A stretch of DNA of 64,000 nucleotides from Pseudonocardia humida (GTDB lineage Bacteria > Actinomycetota > Actinomycetes > Mycobacteriales > Pseudonocardiaceae), in the NCBI RefSeq assembly GCF_023898865.1, contig NZ_JAGSOV010000023.1, forward strand, positions 186,001 to 250,000, given 5' to 3'. The translations under genes and the position numbers were made by a program. Within the stretch, counting starts at the first letter, position 1. The number at the start of each line of letters is the position of its first letter. Shown piece by piece: positions 1-7,926 of the stretch. The notes below the pieces were generated by a model. It was not told the origin of the DNA, made no database searches, and saw nothing but the letters and a program-made list of their open reading frames with translations.

Positions 1-638
1 AGTCGGGATCGGGCAAGTCCACGCTGGCCAGGGCGGCCGTCGGGCTGGCCCCGGTCAGCGGCGGGCGGATCACCCTGGGCGGCGAGCCGGTCCCGCTGCG
101 CGGGCGGCACCGCCCGCTGCAGATGGTCTTCCAGGACCCCTACTCCTCGCTCGACCCGCGCCGGACGGTCGGGGACAGCGTGGCCGAGGCGATGCCCCGC
201 GGGAGCTCGCGCGCCGAGCGGCGGGCCGAGGTCGAGCGGCTGCTCGAGCTGGTGCACCTCGACCCGGCCCGCGCCGCGGCCCTGCCGTCGCGGCTGTCGG
301 GCGGCCAGCGCCAGCGCGTCGCGCTGGCCCGCGCGCTGGCCGCCCGCCCCCGCGCCGTCATCGCCGACGAGATCACCTCGGCGCTGGACGTCTCGGTGCA
401 GGGGGCCGTGCTCAACCTGGTCCGCGAGCTGCGCCGCGAGCTGGGCCTGTCGATCCTGTTCATCTCGCACAACCTGGCGGTCGTCCGCTACGTCGCCTCG
501 CACGTCGCGGTCCTGCGCGGCGGGCGGGTCGTCGAGCAGGGACCGACCGCCCACGTGCTCACCGAACCCCGCCACGACTACACGCGCGAGCTGCTCGCCG
601 CCGTTCCCGGCGGCACCGCGCGGAGGAGCAGGCCATGA
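1..638 (+). CDS. Oligopeptide ABC transporter ATP-binding protein, 5' partial
   Basis: This is the C-terminal part (about 211 residues visible) of a Dpp/Opp-type ATPase; the start lies left of the window and the reading frame begins at base 3. The Walker A core GSGKST opens the visible part. It is followed by a Q-loop (VFQDPYSSLDP), the signature LSGGQRQRVALARAL, Walker B (AVIADEITSALD) and the H-loop (ISHNLAVV). The tail DYTRELLAAVP is typical of ATPases serving peptide importers, which hydrolyse ATP at the cytoplasmic face. The last codons overlap the start of the next gene (ATGA), so it is translationally coupled to a peptidase. That supports peptide import rather than metal import. Confident on family; the substrate is inferred from context. 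Confidence 0.93.
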   Translation, partial: SGSGKSTLARAAVGLAPVSGGRITLGGEPVPLRGRHRPLQMVFQDPYSSLDPRRTVGDSVAEAMPRGSSRAERRAEVERLLELVHLDPARAAALPSRLSGGQRQRVALARALAARPRAVIADEITSALDVSVQGAVLNLVRELRRELGLSILFISHNLAVVRYVASHVAVLRGGRVVEQGPTAHVLTEPRHDYTRELLAAVPGGTARRSRP

Positions 639-3600
639 GCCGCCCGATGCAGATCGAGGACCTGACCGAGCTGGCCGTCCCGTCCGGGCCGGCCGTATCG
701 CCGGACGGGACGCGGGTCGCCTACGTGCTGCGGACCCTCGACGCCGCCCGCGACCGCACCGTCGAGCAGCTGTGGCTGGTCGCGGTGGACGGTGGCGCAC
801 CGCGCCGGCTCACCGCCGGACCCGAGGACACCGCCCCGGCCTGGTCCCCGGACGGCAGCATGCTCGCGTTCCTGCGCGGCGGGCAGGTGGCGCTGCTCGA
901 CGCGGGCGGCGGCGAGCCGGAGCGGCTGACCGACCTGCCGCTGGGCGCGGGCGCGCCGCGGTGGAGCCCGGACGGTCGCCGGCTGGCGTTCGCCGCGCCC
1001 GTCGACCCGGGCGGGGGCGCGGCCGGCCCGATGGTCACCGACGGGCTCGACTACCAGGTCGACGGCGCCGGGATGCGCGGCGCGGTCCGCCACCAGGTGC
1101 ACGTGCTCGACGTCGCGAGCCGCGCGGTCCGGGTGCTCACCGACGGGGCGCACGACGCAGGCGCGCCCGCCTGGTCGCCCGACGGCACGACCCTCGCCTT
1201 CACCCGCCCGGCCGGCGCCGACAGCGACCTGCACCACCGCACCCCGGTGCACCTCCTGGCGGTCGACGAGCCGCACGCCCGACCGCGCGCCGTCGCGCTC
1301 ACCGGAGGCGTGGCCGCCACCGTGGGATGGGCGCCGGGCGGCTCGGCGCTGCTGGTCACGGGCTGGGCGGGCGACCCGGTCGGCCACGCCCGGCTGTTCC
1401 GCGTCGGGGTCGGTGGGGACGGCGGCAGTGGCGACGCCCTCGACCTGTCGGGCTCCCTCGACCGCAACGTCATGCCCGGCGACGTCGGCTACCCGGGCGG
1501 GCTGCCGCACGAGGCCGGTGGGCGCGTGTGGTTCTGCCTGCGCGAGCGGGGTTGCACCCACCTCCGGTCGGTCGCGACCGACGGCGGCGACGCCCGCGCC
1601 GTCCTGGGCGGCCCGGGGCTGGTGGTCTCGGACCTGTCGGTCGCGGCCGGCCGGGCCGCCGTCGTGCTCACCACGGCGGAGTCGTTCGGCGAGGTCGCGC
1701 TCGTCGACCCGGCGACGGGCGAGTCCACCGTGCTGACCGGGCATGGCGCTGACCTGGCCGACCGCGTGGTGCATCCCCGCGCGGAGCGCTGGTTCACGAT
1801 CTCCGACGGCACCCGGGTGCAGGCCTGGCTGATGCACGACCCCGCGCGGACCGGTCCGCGCCCGGTCCTGCTCGACATCCACGGCGGGCCGCACAACGCC
1901 TGGAACGCCGCCGCCGACGAGGTCCACCTCTACCACCAGGAGCTGGTCGCCCGGGGGTGGGCGGTGCTGCTGGTCAACCCGCGGGGCAGCGACGGCTACG
2001 GCGAGGCGTTCTACGACGACGTCCGCGGCGCGTGGGGCGTCGCCGACGCCGCCGACTTCCTCGAACCGCTCGACGAGCTGGTCGCCGAGGGGTTCGCCGA
2101 CCCGGACCGGCTCGCGGTCGCCGGCTACAGCTACGGCGGCTTCATGACCTGCTGGCTGACCGGGCACGACCGCCGCTTCGCCGCCGCCGTCGCGGGCGGG
2201 TCGGTCAGCGACCTGGTCAGCATGGGCGGCACCAGCGACGACTGCCACCTGCTCAGCGCCTACGAGCTCGGCGGCACCCCGTGGCGGGAACCCGAGCGCT
2301 ACGCCGCCATGTCGCCGCTGACCCGCGTGGCCGACGTCCGGACGCCGACCCTGGTCTTCCACGGCGCCGCCGACGTGCGGTGCCCGGTCGGCCAGGCCCA
2401 GCAGTGGCACACCGCGCTGCGCGAGCAGGGCGTGCCGACCCGGCTGGTGCTCTACCCGGGCGCATCGCACGCGTTCGTGCTGACCGGGCGGCCCTCCCAG
2501 CGGATCGACGTCAACCACCGGGTCCTCGACTGGCTGGAGCAGCACACCGCGCGGGCCGGGCGGCCCCGCATCGACGGCGCCCACTGGCAGCGCAGGCTTG
2601 CCCGCCTCGCCGAGGAGCACGGCGTGCCCGGCGCCCAGCTGGCGTTCCTGCGCCTGGGGACCGACGGCGCGGACGACGAGCTCGTCGAGACCGCGCACGG
2701 CGTCCTGAACGTCGACACCCGGGCGTCGGTCACCCCCGCCGCGCTGTTCCAGATCGGATCGATCACCAAGGTCTGGACGGCGACCGTGGTGATGATGCTG
2801 GTCGAGGAGGGCCTGCTCGGGCTGGACGCCCCCGTCGTCGAGGTGCTGCCCGAGCTGCGCCTGGCCGACCCCGACGCCACCAAGGCGGTCACCACCCGCC
2901 GGCTGCTCACCCACACCAGCGGCATCGACGGCGACCTGTTCACCGACACCGGTCGCGGCGACGACTGCCTGCGCCGCTACGTCGACCTGCTCGCCGACTC
3001 CACGCAGAACCACCCGGTCGGCGCGACCTGGTCGTACTGCAACGCAGGGTACGTGCTGCTCGGCCGGATGATCGAGGAGGTCACCGGGCAGAGCTGGGAC
3101 CGGGCGATGCGGGAGCGGCTGTTCACCCCGCTCGGGCTGGGGAGCACGGTGACGCTGCCCGAGGAGGCGCTGCGGTTCGCCGACGCCGTCGGCCACGACG
3201 AGCGCGACGGCGTACCGGTGCCGGCCCCGGTCTGGTCGCTGCCTCGCGCGCTCGGCCCGGCCGGGCTGATCACCGCCACGGCCGCCGACGTGCTGGCCTT
3301 CGCCCGGCTGCACCTGACCGGCGGCCTCGCCGCCGACGGCACCCGGCTGCTGTCCGCCGACCACGTCGCCGACATGGCCGCGCACCACGCGGACCTGCCC
3401 GACAAGCACGTCCTGGGCGACTCGTGGGGGCTGGGCTGGATCCGGTTCGGCTGGGACGGGCACCGGCTCATCGGCCACGACGGCACCACGCTCGGGCAGC
3501 AGGCCTTCCTGCGGGTGCTGCCCGAGCAGGGCCTGGCCGTCGCGCTGCTCACCAACGGCGGCCACGGCCGCGACCTCTACCAGGACCTCTTCCGGGAGGT

Positions 3601-3946
3601 CTTCGCCGAGGTCGTCGGGGTCGCGATGCCGGCGCCGTTCGCCCCGCCCGACGAGCCCGTGCCCGTCGACGTCGAGCCCCACGTGGGCGTCTACGAGCGG
3701 GCCGGGGTGCGGATCGAGGTCGAGAACGGCCCGGACGGGCCGCTGATGCGCACGACCATCACCGGTCCCATCGCCGAGGTGGTGCCCGATCCGGTCGAGG
3801 AGCACCCGCTGGTCCCGGTGGGTCCGGCGCTGTTCGCGGTCCGGCCGGCGCAGGCGCAGACCTGGGCGCCGGTCACCTTCTACGAGCTGCCCACCGGTGA
3901 GCGCTACCTGCACTTCGGGGTGCGGGCGACGCCGAGGACGCGCTGA
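635..3946 (+). CDS. Fusion of S9 prolyl oligopeptidase-like peptidase and S12 serine hydrolase (beta-lactamase/D-peptidase fold)
   Basis: This 1103-residue protein joins two serine hydrolases. Residues about 1-370 hold WD40-like TolB propeller repeats with recurring W-SPDG motifs. Residues about 395-640 are an S9 alpha/beta hydrolase with Ser499 in GYSYGG, Asp580 and His612 as the probable triad. Residues about 650-990 are a class C beta-lactamase-fold (S12) domain with Ser709 and Lys712 (SITK), Tyr801 in a YxN motif (YCN) and His948-Asp949-Gly950 where penicillin-recognising enzymes carry KTG/HxG. The remaining ~110 residues are a tail. No signal peptide is seen, so it is probably cytoplasmic. 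It overlaps both neighbours by 1-4 bases. S12 enzymes include D-aminopeptidases and DD-peptidases, so action on D-residue peptides is plausible but inferred. Confidence 0.9.
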   Translation: MSRPMQIEDLTELAVPSGPAVSPDGTRVAYVLRTLDAARDRTVEQLWLVAVDGGAPRRLTAGPEDTAPAWSPDGSMLAFLRGGQVALLDAGGGEPERLTDLPLGAGAPRWSPDGRRLAFAAPVDPGGGAAGPMVTDGLDYQVDGAGMRGAVRHQVHVLDVASRAVRVLTDGAHDAGAPAWSPDGTTLAFTRPAGADSDLHHRTPVHLLAVDEPHARPRAVALTGGVAATVGWAPGGSALLVTGWAGDPVGHARLFRVGVGGDGGSGDALDLSGSLDRNVMPGDVGYPGGLPHEAGGRVWFCLRERGCTHLRSVATDGGDARAVLGGPGLVVSDLSVAAGRAAVVLTTAESFGEVALVDPATGESTVLTGHGADLADRVVHPRAERWFTISDGTRVQAWLMHDPARTGPRPVLLDIHGGPHNAWNAAADEVHLYHQELVARGWAVLLVNPRGSDGYGEAFYDDVRGAWGVADAADFLEPLDELVAEGFADPDRLAVAGYSYGGFMTCWLTGHDRRFAAAVAGGSVSDLVSMGGTSDDCHLLSAYELGGTPWREPERYAAMSPLTRVADVRTPTLVFHGAADVRCPVGQAQQWHTALREQGVPTRLVLYPGASHAFVLTGRPSQRIDVNHRVLDWLEQHTARAGRPRIDGAHWQRRLARLAEEHGVPGAQLAFLRLGTDGADDELVETAHGVLNVDTRASVTPAALFQIGSITKVWTATVVMMLVEEGLLGLDAPVVEVLPELRLADPDATKAVTTRRLLTHTSGIDGDLFTDTGRGDDCLRRYVDLLADSTQNHPVGATWSYCNAGYVLLGRMIEEVTGQSWDRAMRERLFTPLGLGSTVTLPEEALRFADAVGHDERDGVPVPAPVWSLPRALGPAGLITATAADVLAFARLHLTGGLAADGTRLLSADHVADMAAHHADLPDKHVLGDSWGLGWIRFGWDGHRLIGHDGTTLGQQAFLRVLPEQGLAVALLTNGGHGRDLYQDLFREVFAEVVGVAMPAPFAPPDEPVPVDVEPHVGVYERAGVRIEVENGPDGPLMRTTITGPIAEVVPDPVEEHPLVPVGPALFAVRPAQAQTWAPVTFYELPTGERYLHFGVRATPRTR

Positions 3947-4830
3947 TGGCGGGCCCGAGCCGGACCGTCGACGCCGCGCTCGACCTGGACGGGGCCGTGC
4001 GGGCCGCCGACGCGGCGGCACGCGCGGCGGGCGTCTCGGTGCGCGAGCTGACCGACCTCGCCGACCTCGACCGCACCGTCGAGCTGTTCGCCACCATCTG
4101 GGGCCGCTCGGCGAACCCCCCGGTGACCGTCGAGCTCCTGCGCGCGTTCGCCAAGGCGGGCAACTACGTGGCCGGGGCCGTCGACGGGGCGGTGGAGGGG
4201 GGCCGCCTGGTCGGGGCCTGCGTGGGCTTCTTCCACGCCCCGGCCGAGGACGCGCTGCACAGCCACATCGCCGGCGTCGCGCCCGCCGCGACGAACCGCA
4301 GCATCGGCTTCGCTCTCAAGCTGCACCAGCGGGCGTGGGCGATGGCGCGCGGCGTCGGCGAGATCGCCTGGACCTTCGACCCGCTGGTGGCCCGCAACGC
4401 GCACTTCAACCTGGTGAAGCTGGCCGCGCGCCCGGCCGAGTACCTGCCCGACTTCTACGGCCCGCAGGCCGACGCCATCAACGGCGACGCCGACTCCGAC
4501 CGGCTGCTGGTGCGCTGGCGGCTGCGCGACCCGGCCGTGGTCCTGGCCTGCGCCGGGGGCGCCGCGGGGCGCACCCCGGCGGTGGCCGGAGCCGTGGCGG
4601 CGCTGGGGGTCGACGACGACGACGGCGGCCCGCTGCCCGGCCGCCTGGACGGCCCGACCTCCCTCGTGGCCGTGCCCCCCGACGTCGGACGCCTGCGGCT
4701 CGTCGACCCGGGGACGGCCCAGCGCTGGCGGGTCGCCGTGCGCGAGGCGCTCACCGGCCTGGTCGCCAGGGGTGGGCGGATCGACGGCTTCGACCGCGCA
4801 GGCGGCTACGTCGTGCGGGGCCACCGGTGA
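3946..4830 (+). CDS. GNAT-superfamily acyltransferase, possible amino acid N-succinyltransferase
   Basis: 294 residues. The protein resembles the predicted GNAT acetyltransferases of the COG3375 type. The middle part, around HIAGVAP and IGFALKLHQRAWA, corresponds to the acyl-CoA binding loop and helix, followed by the conserved-looking TFDPLVARNAHFNL segment. The ATG overlaps the stop of the peptidase gene (TGATG) and its own stop overlaps the GTG of the racemase gene, so the three are co-translated. In the described D-to-L amino acid pathway of Geobacillus, a GNAT enzyme N-succinylates D-amino acids for an enolase-superfamily racemase. The same pairing here suggests this role, but the acyl donor and substrate are inferred. 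Confidence 0.75.
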   Translation: MAGPSRTVDAALDLDGAVRAADAAARAAGVSVRELTDLADLDRTVELFATIWGRSANPPVTVELLRAFAKAGNYVAGAVDGAVEGGRLVGACVGFFHAPAEDALHSHIAGVAPAATNRSIGFALKLHQRAWAMARGVGEIAWTFDPLVARNAHFNLVKLAARPAEYLPDFYGPQADAINGDADSDRLLVRWRLRDPAVVLACAGGAAGRTPAVAGAVAALGVDDDDGGPLPGRLDGPTSLVAVPPDVGRLRLVDPGTAQRWRVAVREALTGLVARGGRIDGFDRAGGYVVRGHR

Positions 4831-5933
4831 CCGGGCCCGGCGTCGAGCTGCGGCGCGTCTCGCTGCCGCTGGTCGCGCCGTTCCGGACCTCCTTCGGCAC
4901 CCAGACGGTCCGCGAGGTCCTGCTCGTGCGGGTCGTGACCGACGCCGCCGAGGGCTGGGGCGAGTGCGTGGCGATGACCAGCCCGCTCTACTCCAGCGAG
5001 TACGTCGACGCGGCCGCGGACGTGCTGCGCCGCCACCTCGTCCCGGCGCTGCTGCGCGCCGGCCCGGTGCCGGCGCCCGCGGTCGCCGGCGTGCTCGCCC
5101 CGGTCAAGGGCCACCGGATGGCCAAGGCGGCGCTGGAGACGGCCGTGCTCGACGCCGAGCTGCGCGCCGGGGGCCGCTCCTTCGCCCGCGAGCTGGGCGC
5201 CGTGCGCGGGCGGGTTCCCTGCGGCGTCTCGGTCGGGATCATGGACGGCATCCCCGAGCTCCTCGACGCGGTCGAGGGCTACCTGGCCGAGGGCTACGCC
5301 CGGATCAAGCTCAAGATCGAGCCCGGCTGGGACGTCGCCCCGGTCCGCGCCGTCCGCGAGCGCTTCGGCGACGAGGTGGCGCTGCAGGTGGACGCGAACA
5401 CCGCCTACACCCCGGCCGACGCCCGGCACCTGGCCCGGCTGGACCCCTTCGAGCTGCTGCTCATCGAGCAGCCCCTCGACGAGGAGGACGTGCTCGGCCA
5501 CGCGGAGCTGGCCCGCGCCCTCCGCACGCCCATCTGCCTGGACGAGTCGATCGGCTCGGCCCGCGACGCCGCGGCCGCGATCCGGCTGGGCGCCTGCCGG
5601 GTCGTCAACATCAAGCCCGGACGGGTCGGCGGGTACCTGGAGGCCCGGCGCATCCACGACGTCTGCGCCGCGCACGGCGTGCCGGTGTGGTGCGGCGGGA
5701 TGCTGGAGACCGGGCTCGGTCGGGCCGCCAACGTCGCCCTCGCCGCGCTGCCCGGGTTCACGCTGCCCGGCGACACGTCGGCCTCGGGGCGGTACTACGC
5801 CACCGACATCACCGAGCCGTTCGTGCTCGACGACGGCCACCTCGACGTGCCCACCGGCGCCGGGCTCGGGGTGGCGCCGCTGCCCGACCGGCTGGCCGAG
5901 GTCACCACGGCCACCGAGTGGATCACGGGCTGA
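4827..5933 (+). CDS. N-acylamino acid racemase / o-succinylbenzoate synthase family (enolase superfamily)
   Basis: 368 residues from the GTG that overlaps the preceding stop (GTGA). The catalytic set of the MenC/NSAR subgroup is complete at canonical spacing: Lys161-x-Lys163 (KLK), metal ligands Asp189 (VDANTAY), Glu214 (IEQPLDEED) and Asp239 (LDESIGS), and Lys263 (NIKPGRVGG). As I recall, length and numbering match the Amycolatopsis N-acylamino acid racemase. Members catalyse 1,1-proton transfer on N-acylamino acids, dehydration to o-succinylbenzoate, or both. No other menaquinone gene is nearby, whereas a GNAT acyltransferase, a peptidase and a peptide importer are. Amino acid racemisation is therefore the better guess. 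Misannotation as menC is the main alternative. Confidence 0.88.
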   Translation: MTGPGVELRRVSLPLVAPFRTSFGTQTVREVLLVRVVTDAAEGWGECVAMTSPLYSSEYVDAAADVLRRHLVPALLRAGPVPAPAVAGVLAPVKGHRMAKAALETAVLDAELRAGGRSFARELGAVRGRVPCGVSVGIMDGIPELLDAVEGYLAEGYARIKLKIEPGWDVAPVRAVRERFGDEVALQVDANTAYTPADARHLARLDPFELLLIEQPLDEEDVLGHAELARALRTPICLDESIGSARDAAAAIRLGACRVVNIKPGRVGGYLEARRIHDVCAAHGVPVWCGGMLETGLGRAANVALAALPGFTLPGDTSASGRYYATDITEPFVLDDGHLDVPTGAGLGVAPLPDRLAEVTTATEWITG

Positions 5934-6004
5934 GGGGCGCCGGGCCCGGCCGGGACGCGCCCGTGGACGCCTGCGTGGACGCGGCCGGCCCCTACGGTGA
6001 CGGC

Positions 6005-7714
6005 GTGCAGCACGCCGGCAGCGCGCGCCCCCGCACCAGCCTGGGGCGGATCCTCGACGACCTGGGCAGCACCCTGCTCGACCTCGCGCACGGCGACCCC
6101 GACCGGCACGCGGACATCGGCGGCGTCGTCATCCACGACCCGCTCGACCGGCCGGTGCTCCCGCCCCGCGCGCTCGTCCTCGGCGTCGGCGTGGAGGCCC
6201 CCGACCAGGTCGTGGCGCTGCTGCGCCGGTTGGGCACCGAGGGCGCGGCCGCGCTGGTGCTGCGGGCCCCGGTCCCGCTGACCGCGCAGGTGCGCACGGC
6301 CGCCGACGCGACGGGCGTCGCGGTGATCGGGCTGAGCCGCGGGGCGCCGTGGGGCCACCTCGGGGAGATGCTGCGCTCGCTGCTGGCCGAGGGCGACATC
6401 GGGGTGGCCGAGCCGGAGTCGCTCGGCGGCCTGCCGTCGGGCGACCTGTTCGCCGTGGCCAACGCGATCGCCGCGCTGCTCGACGCCCCGGTCACCATCG
6501 AGGACCGCAGCTCCCGGGTGCTCGCGTTCTCCGGGCGCCAGGACGAGGCGGATCCGGCCAGGGTCGAGACGATCCTGGGTCGGCAGGTGCCCGAGCGGGT
6601 GTCGCGGATCCTGCGGGAGCGCGGGGTGTTCCGGGAGCTGCTGCGCGGCGACCGGCCGGTGTCCATCGACCCCGTCCCCGACGCGGAGGGCAGGCTCTCC
6701 CTGCCGCGCGTGGCGATCGCCGTGCGGGCGGGCGACGAGGTGCTCGGCTCGATCTGGGCGGCGGTGCCCGGGCCGATGAGCCGGGAGCGCACCGAGGCGC
6801 TGCGCGACGCGGCCAAGCTCGTCGCGCTGCACCTGCTGCGGGTCCGGGCCGGCGCCGATGTGCAGCGGCGGCTGCGCTCCGACCTGCTCAGCTCGGCGCT
6901 GGAGGGCGGGGCGGGCGCGGGTGAGGCGCTCGGGCGCCTCGGCCTCGCGGGCCGCCCGCTGCTGGTGCTGGGGGTGGCCCTCGACGACCGCGGCCCGCGA
7001 CCCGACGGCGACACCGGCGCGACCGGCCCGACCGGTGCCGACGGGACGGACGCGGCCACCACCCAGGACCGCCAGCGCCTCGCCGACGCCTTCGCCATGC
7101 ACCTGTCCGCGGTCCACCCCCGCTCCGCGGTGGCCGCGATCGGCACCGCCACCTACGGCCTGCTGCCCGTGACCGGCACCGCCGCGAAGGCCGACACCGG
7201 CGCCCTGCGCACCCTGCAGGACTTCCTGGACCGGGTCGGCGACCGGTTGCCCGCGATCGCCGCGGTGGGCCCGGTCGCGCCCGACCTGTCCGGGCTGGCC
7301 CACAGCCGGTCCTGCGTGGACAGGGTCCTGCGGGTGCTGCGCGAGGGCCGGCCCGGGCGCCGGCTCGGGCGGCTCGACGAGCTGCAGGGCGAGGCGCTGA
7401 TCCTGGAGATGCGCGACCTCGCCGCCGCCCGCGGCGACGCGCCGACCGGGGCACTCGCCCGGCTGATCGACTACGACCGCCACCACCGCGGCAACCTGGT
7501 CGAGACCCTGCGCGCCTGGCTGGACGCGTTCGGCGACGTCGTCGCGGCCGCCGACGCCGCATTCGTGCACCAGAACACCTTCCGCTACCGCCTGCGCCGG
7601 GTCGTCGAGGTCGGCGGCATCGACCTGGACGACCCCGACCAGCGCTTCGCCGCGATGCTGCAGCTGCGGGTGCTGCACGCCGCCTCCCCACCCGATCCGC
7701 CATTCCGGTCATGA
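6005..7714 (+). CDS. PucR-family transcriptional regulator
   Basis: About 569 residues. The start chosen is the GTG at 6005; other in-frame GTGs lie shortly upstream. An N-terminal PucR-type ligand domain is followed by a GAF-like middle part (VTIEDRSSRVLAFSG) and the C-terminal PucR helix-turn-helix (NTFRYRLRRVVEVGGIDLDD), which is diagnostic of the family. PucR regulators usually control purine, amino acid or similar catabolic genes in response to a small molecule. It starts about 70 bases after the racemase gene on the same strand and may control that peptide/amino acid operon or itself (inference). The stretch around residues 340-360 is rich in Asp, Thr and Gly and looks like a variable linker. 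Confidence 0.88.
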   Translation: MQHAGSARPRTSLGRILDDLGSTLLDLAHGDPDRHADIGGVVIHDPLDRPVLPPRALVLGVGVEAPDQVVALLRRLGTEGAAALVLRAPVPLTAQVRTAADATGVAVIGLSRGAPWGHLGEMLRSLLAEGDIGVAEPESLGGLPSGDLFAVANAIAALLDAPVTIEDRSSRVLAFSGRQDEADPARVETILGRQVPERVSRILRERGVFRELLRGDRPVSIDPVPDAEGRLSLPRVAIAVRAGDEVLGSIWAAVPGPMSRERTEALRDAAKLVALHLLRVRAGADVQRRLRSDLLSSALEGGAGAGEALGRLGLAGRPLLVLGVALDDRGPRPDGDTGATGPTGADGTDAATTQDRQRLADAFAMHLSAVHPRSAVAAIGTATYGLLPVTGTAAKADTGALRTLQDFLDRVGDRLPAIAAVGPVAPDLSGLAHSRSCVDRVLRVLREGRPGRRLGRLDELQGEALILEMRDLAAARGDAPTGALARLIDYDRHHRGNLVETLRAWLDAFGDVVAAADAAFVHQNTFRYRLRRVVEVGGIDLDDPDQRFAAMLQLRVLHAASPPDPPFRS

Positions 7715-7778
7715 AAGGTCGGGGACCGGACCAGTTCGGTGATCCGATCCTGCGGAATCAGTTCCGCCGTTTCCGCCA

Positions 7779-7806
7779 TCGACAGTCGGCGGCGCCGGAG
7801 TAGAGT
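7779..7806 (+). promoter_or_regulatory. Candidate promoter for the radical SAM gene
   Basis: TCGACA at 7779-7784 (five of six matches to the -35 consensus) and TAGAGT at 7801-7806 are separated by 16 bases. Transcription would begin near 7813, leaving a leader of about 115 bases before the GTG at 7927. It lies in the 212-base gap after the PucR gene. This is a visual match only. Confidence 0.4.
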
Positions 7807-7926
7807 GCGTTCCGCCGGGTCGCTCTCGCGCCCGAAGAACGTCGGTGGCAGGCACGGGTCAGGCCGGACGGCTGTCGCCAACCGCTTCCGGGTCGGGCCC
7901 GGACGCCTACCTCGGGGGGCCGCGGG

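Noticed and set aside
578..4021. Very long minus-strand open frame (1147 codons)
   Set aside because: It mirrors the S9-S12 fusion gene in high-GC DNA, is dominated by Arg, Gly, Pro and Val, and has no recognisable motif.
4827..5933. menC (menaquinone biosynthesis) as the certain assignment of the racemase-like gene
   Set aside because: The residue set does not separate the two activities, and the operon context is peptide and amino acid metabolism with no other men gene.
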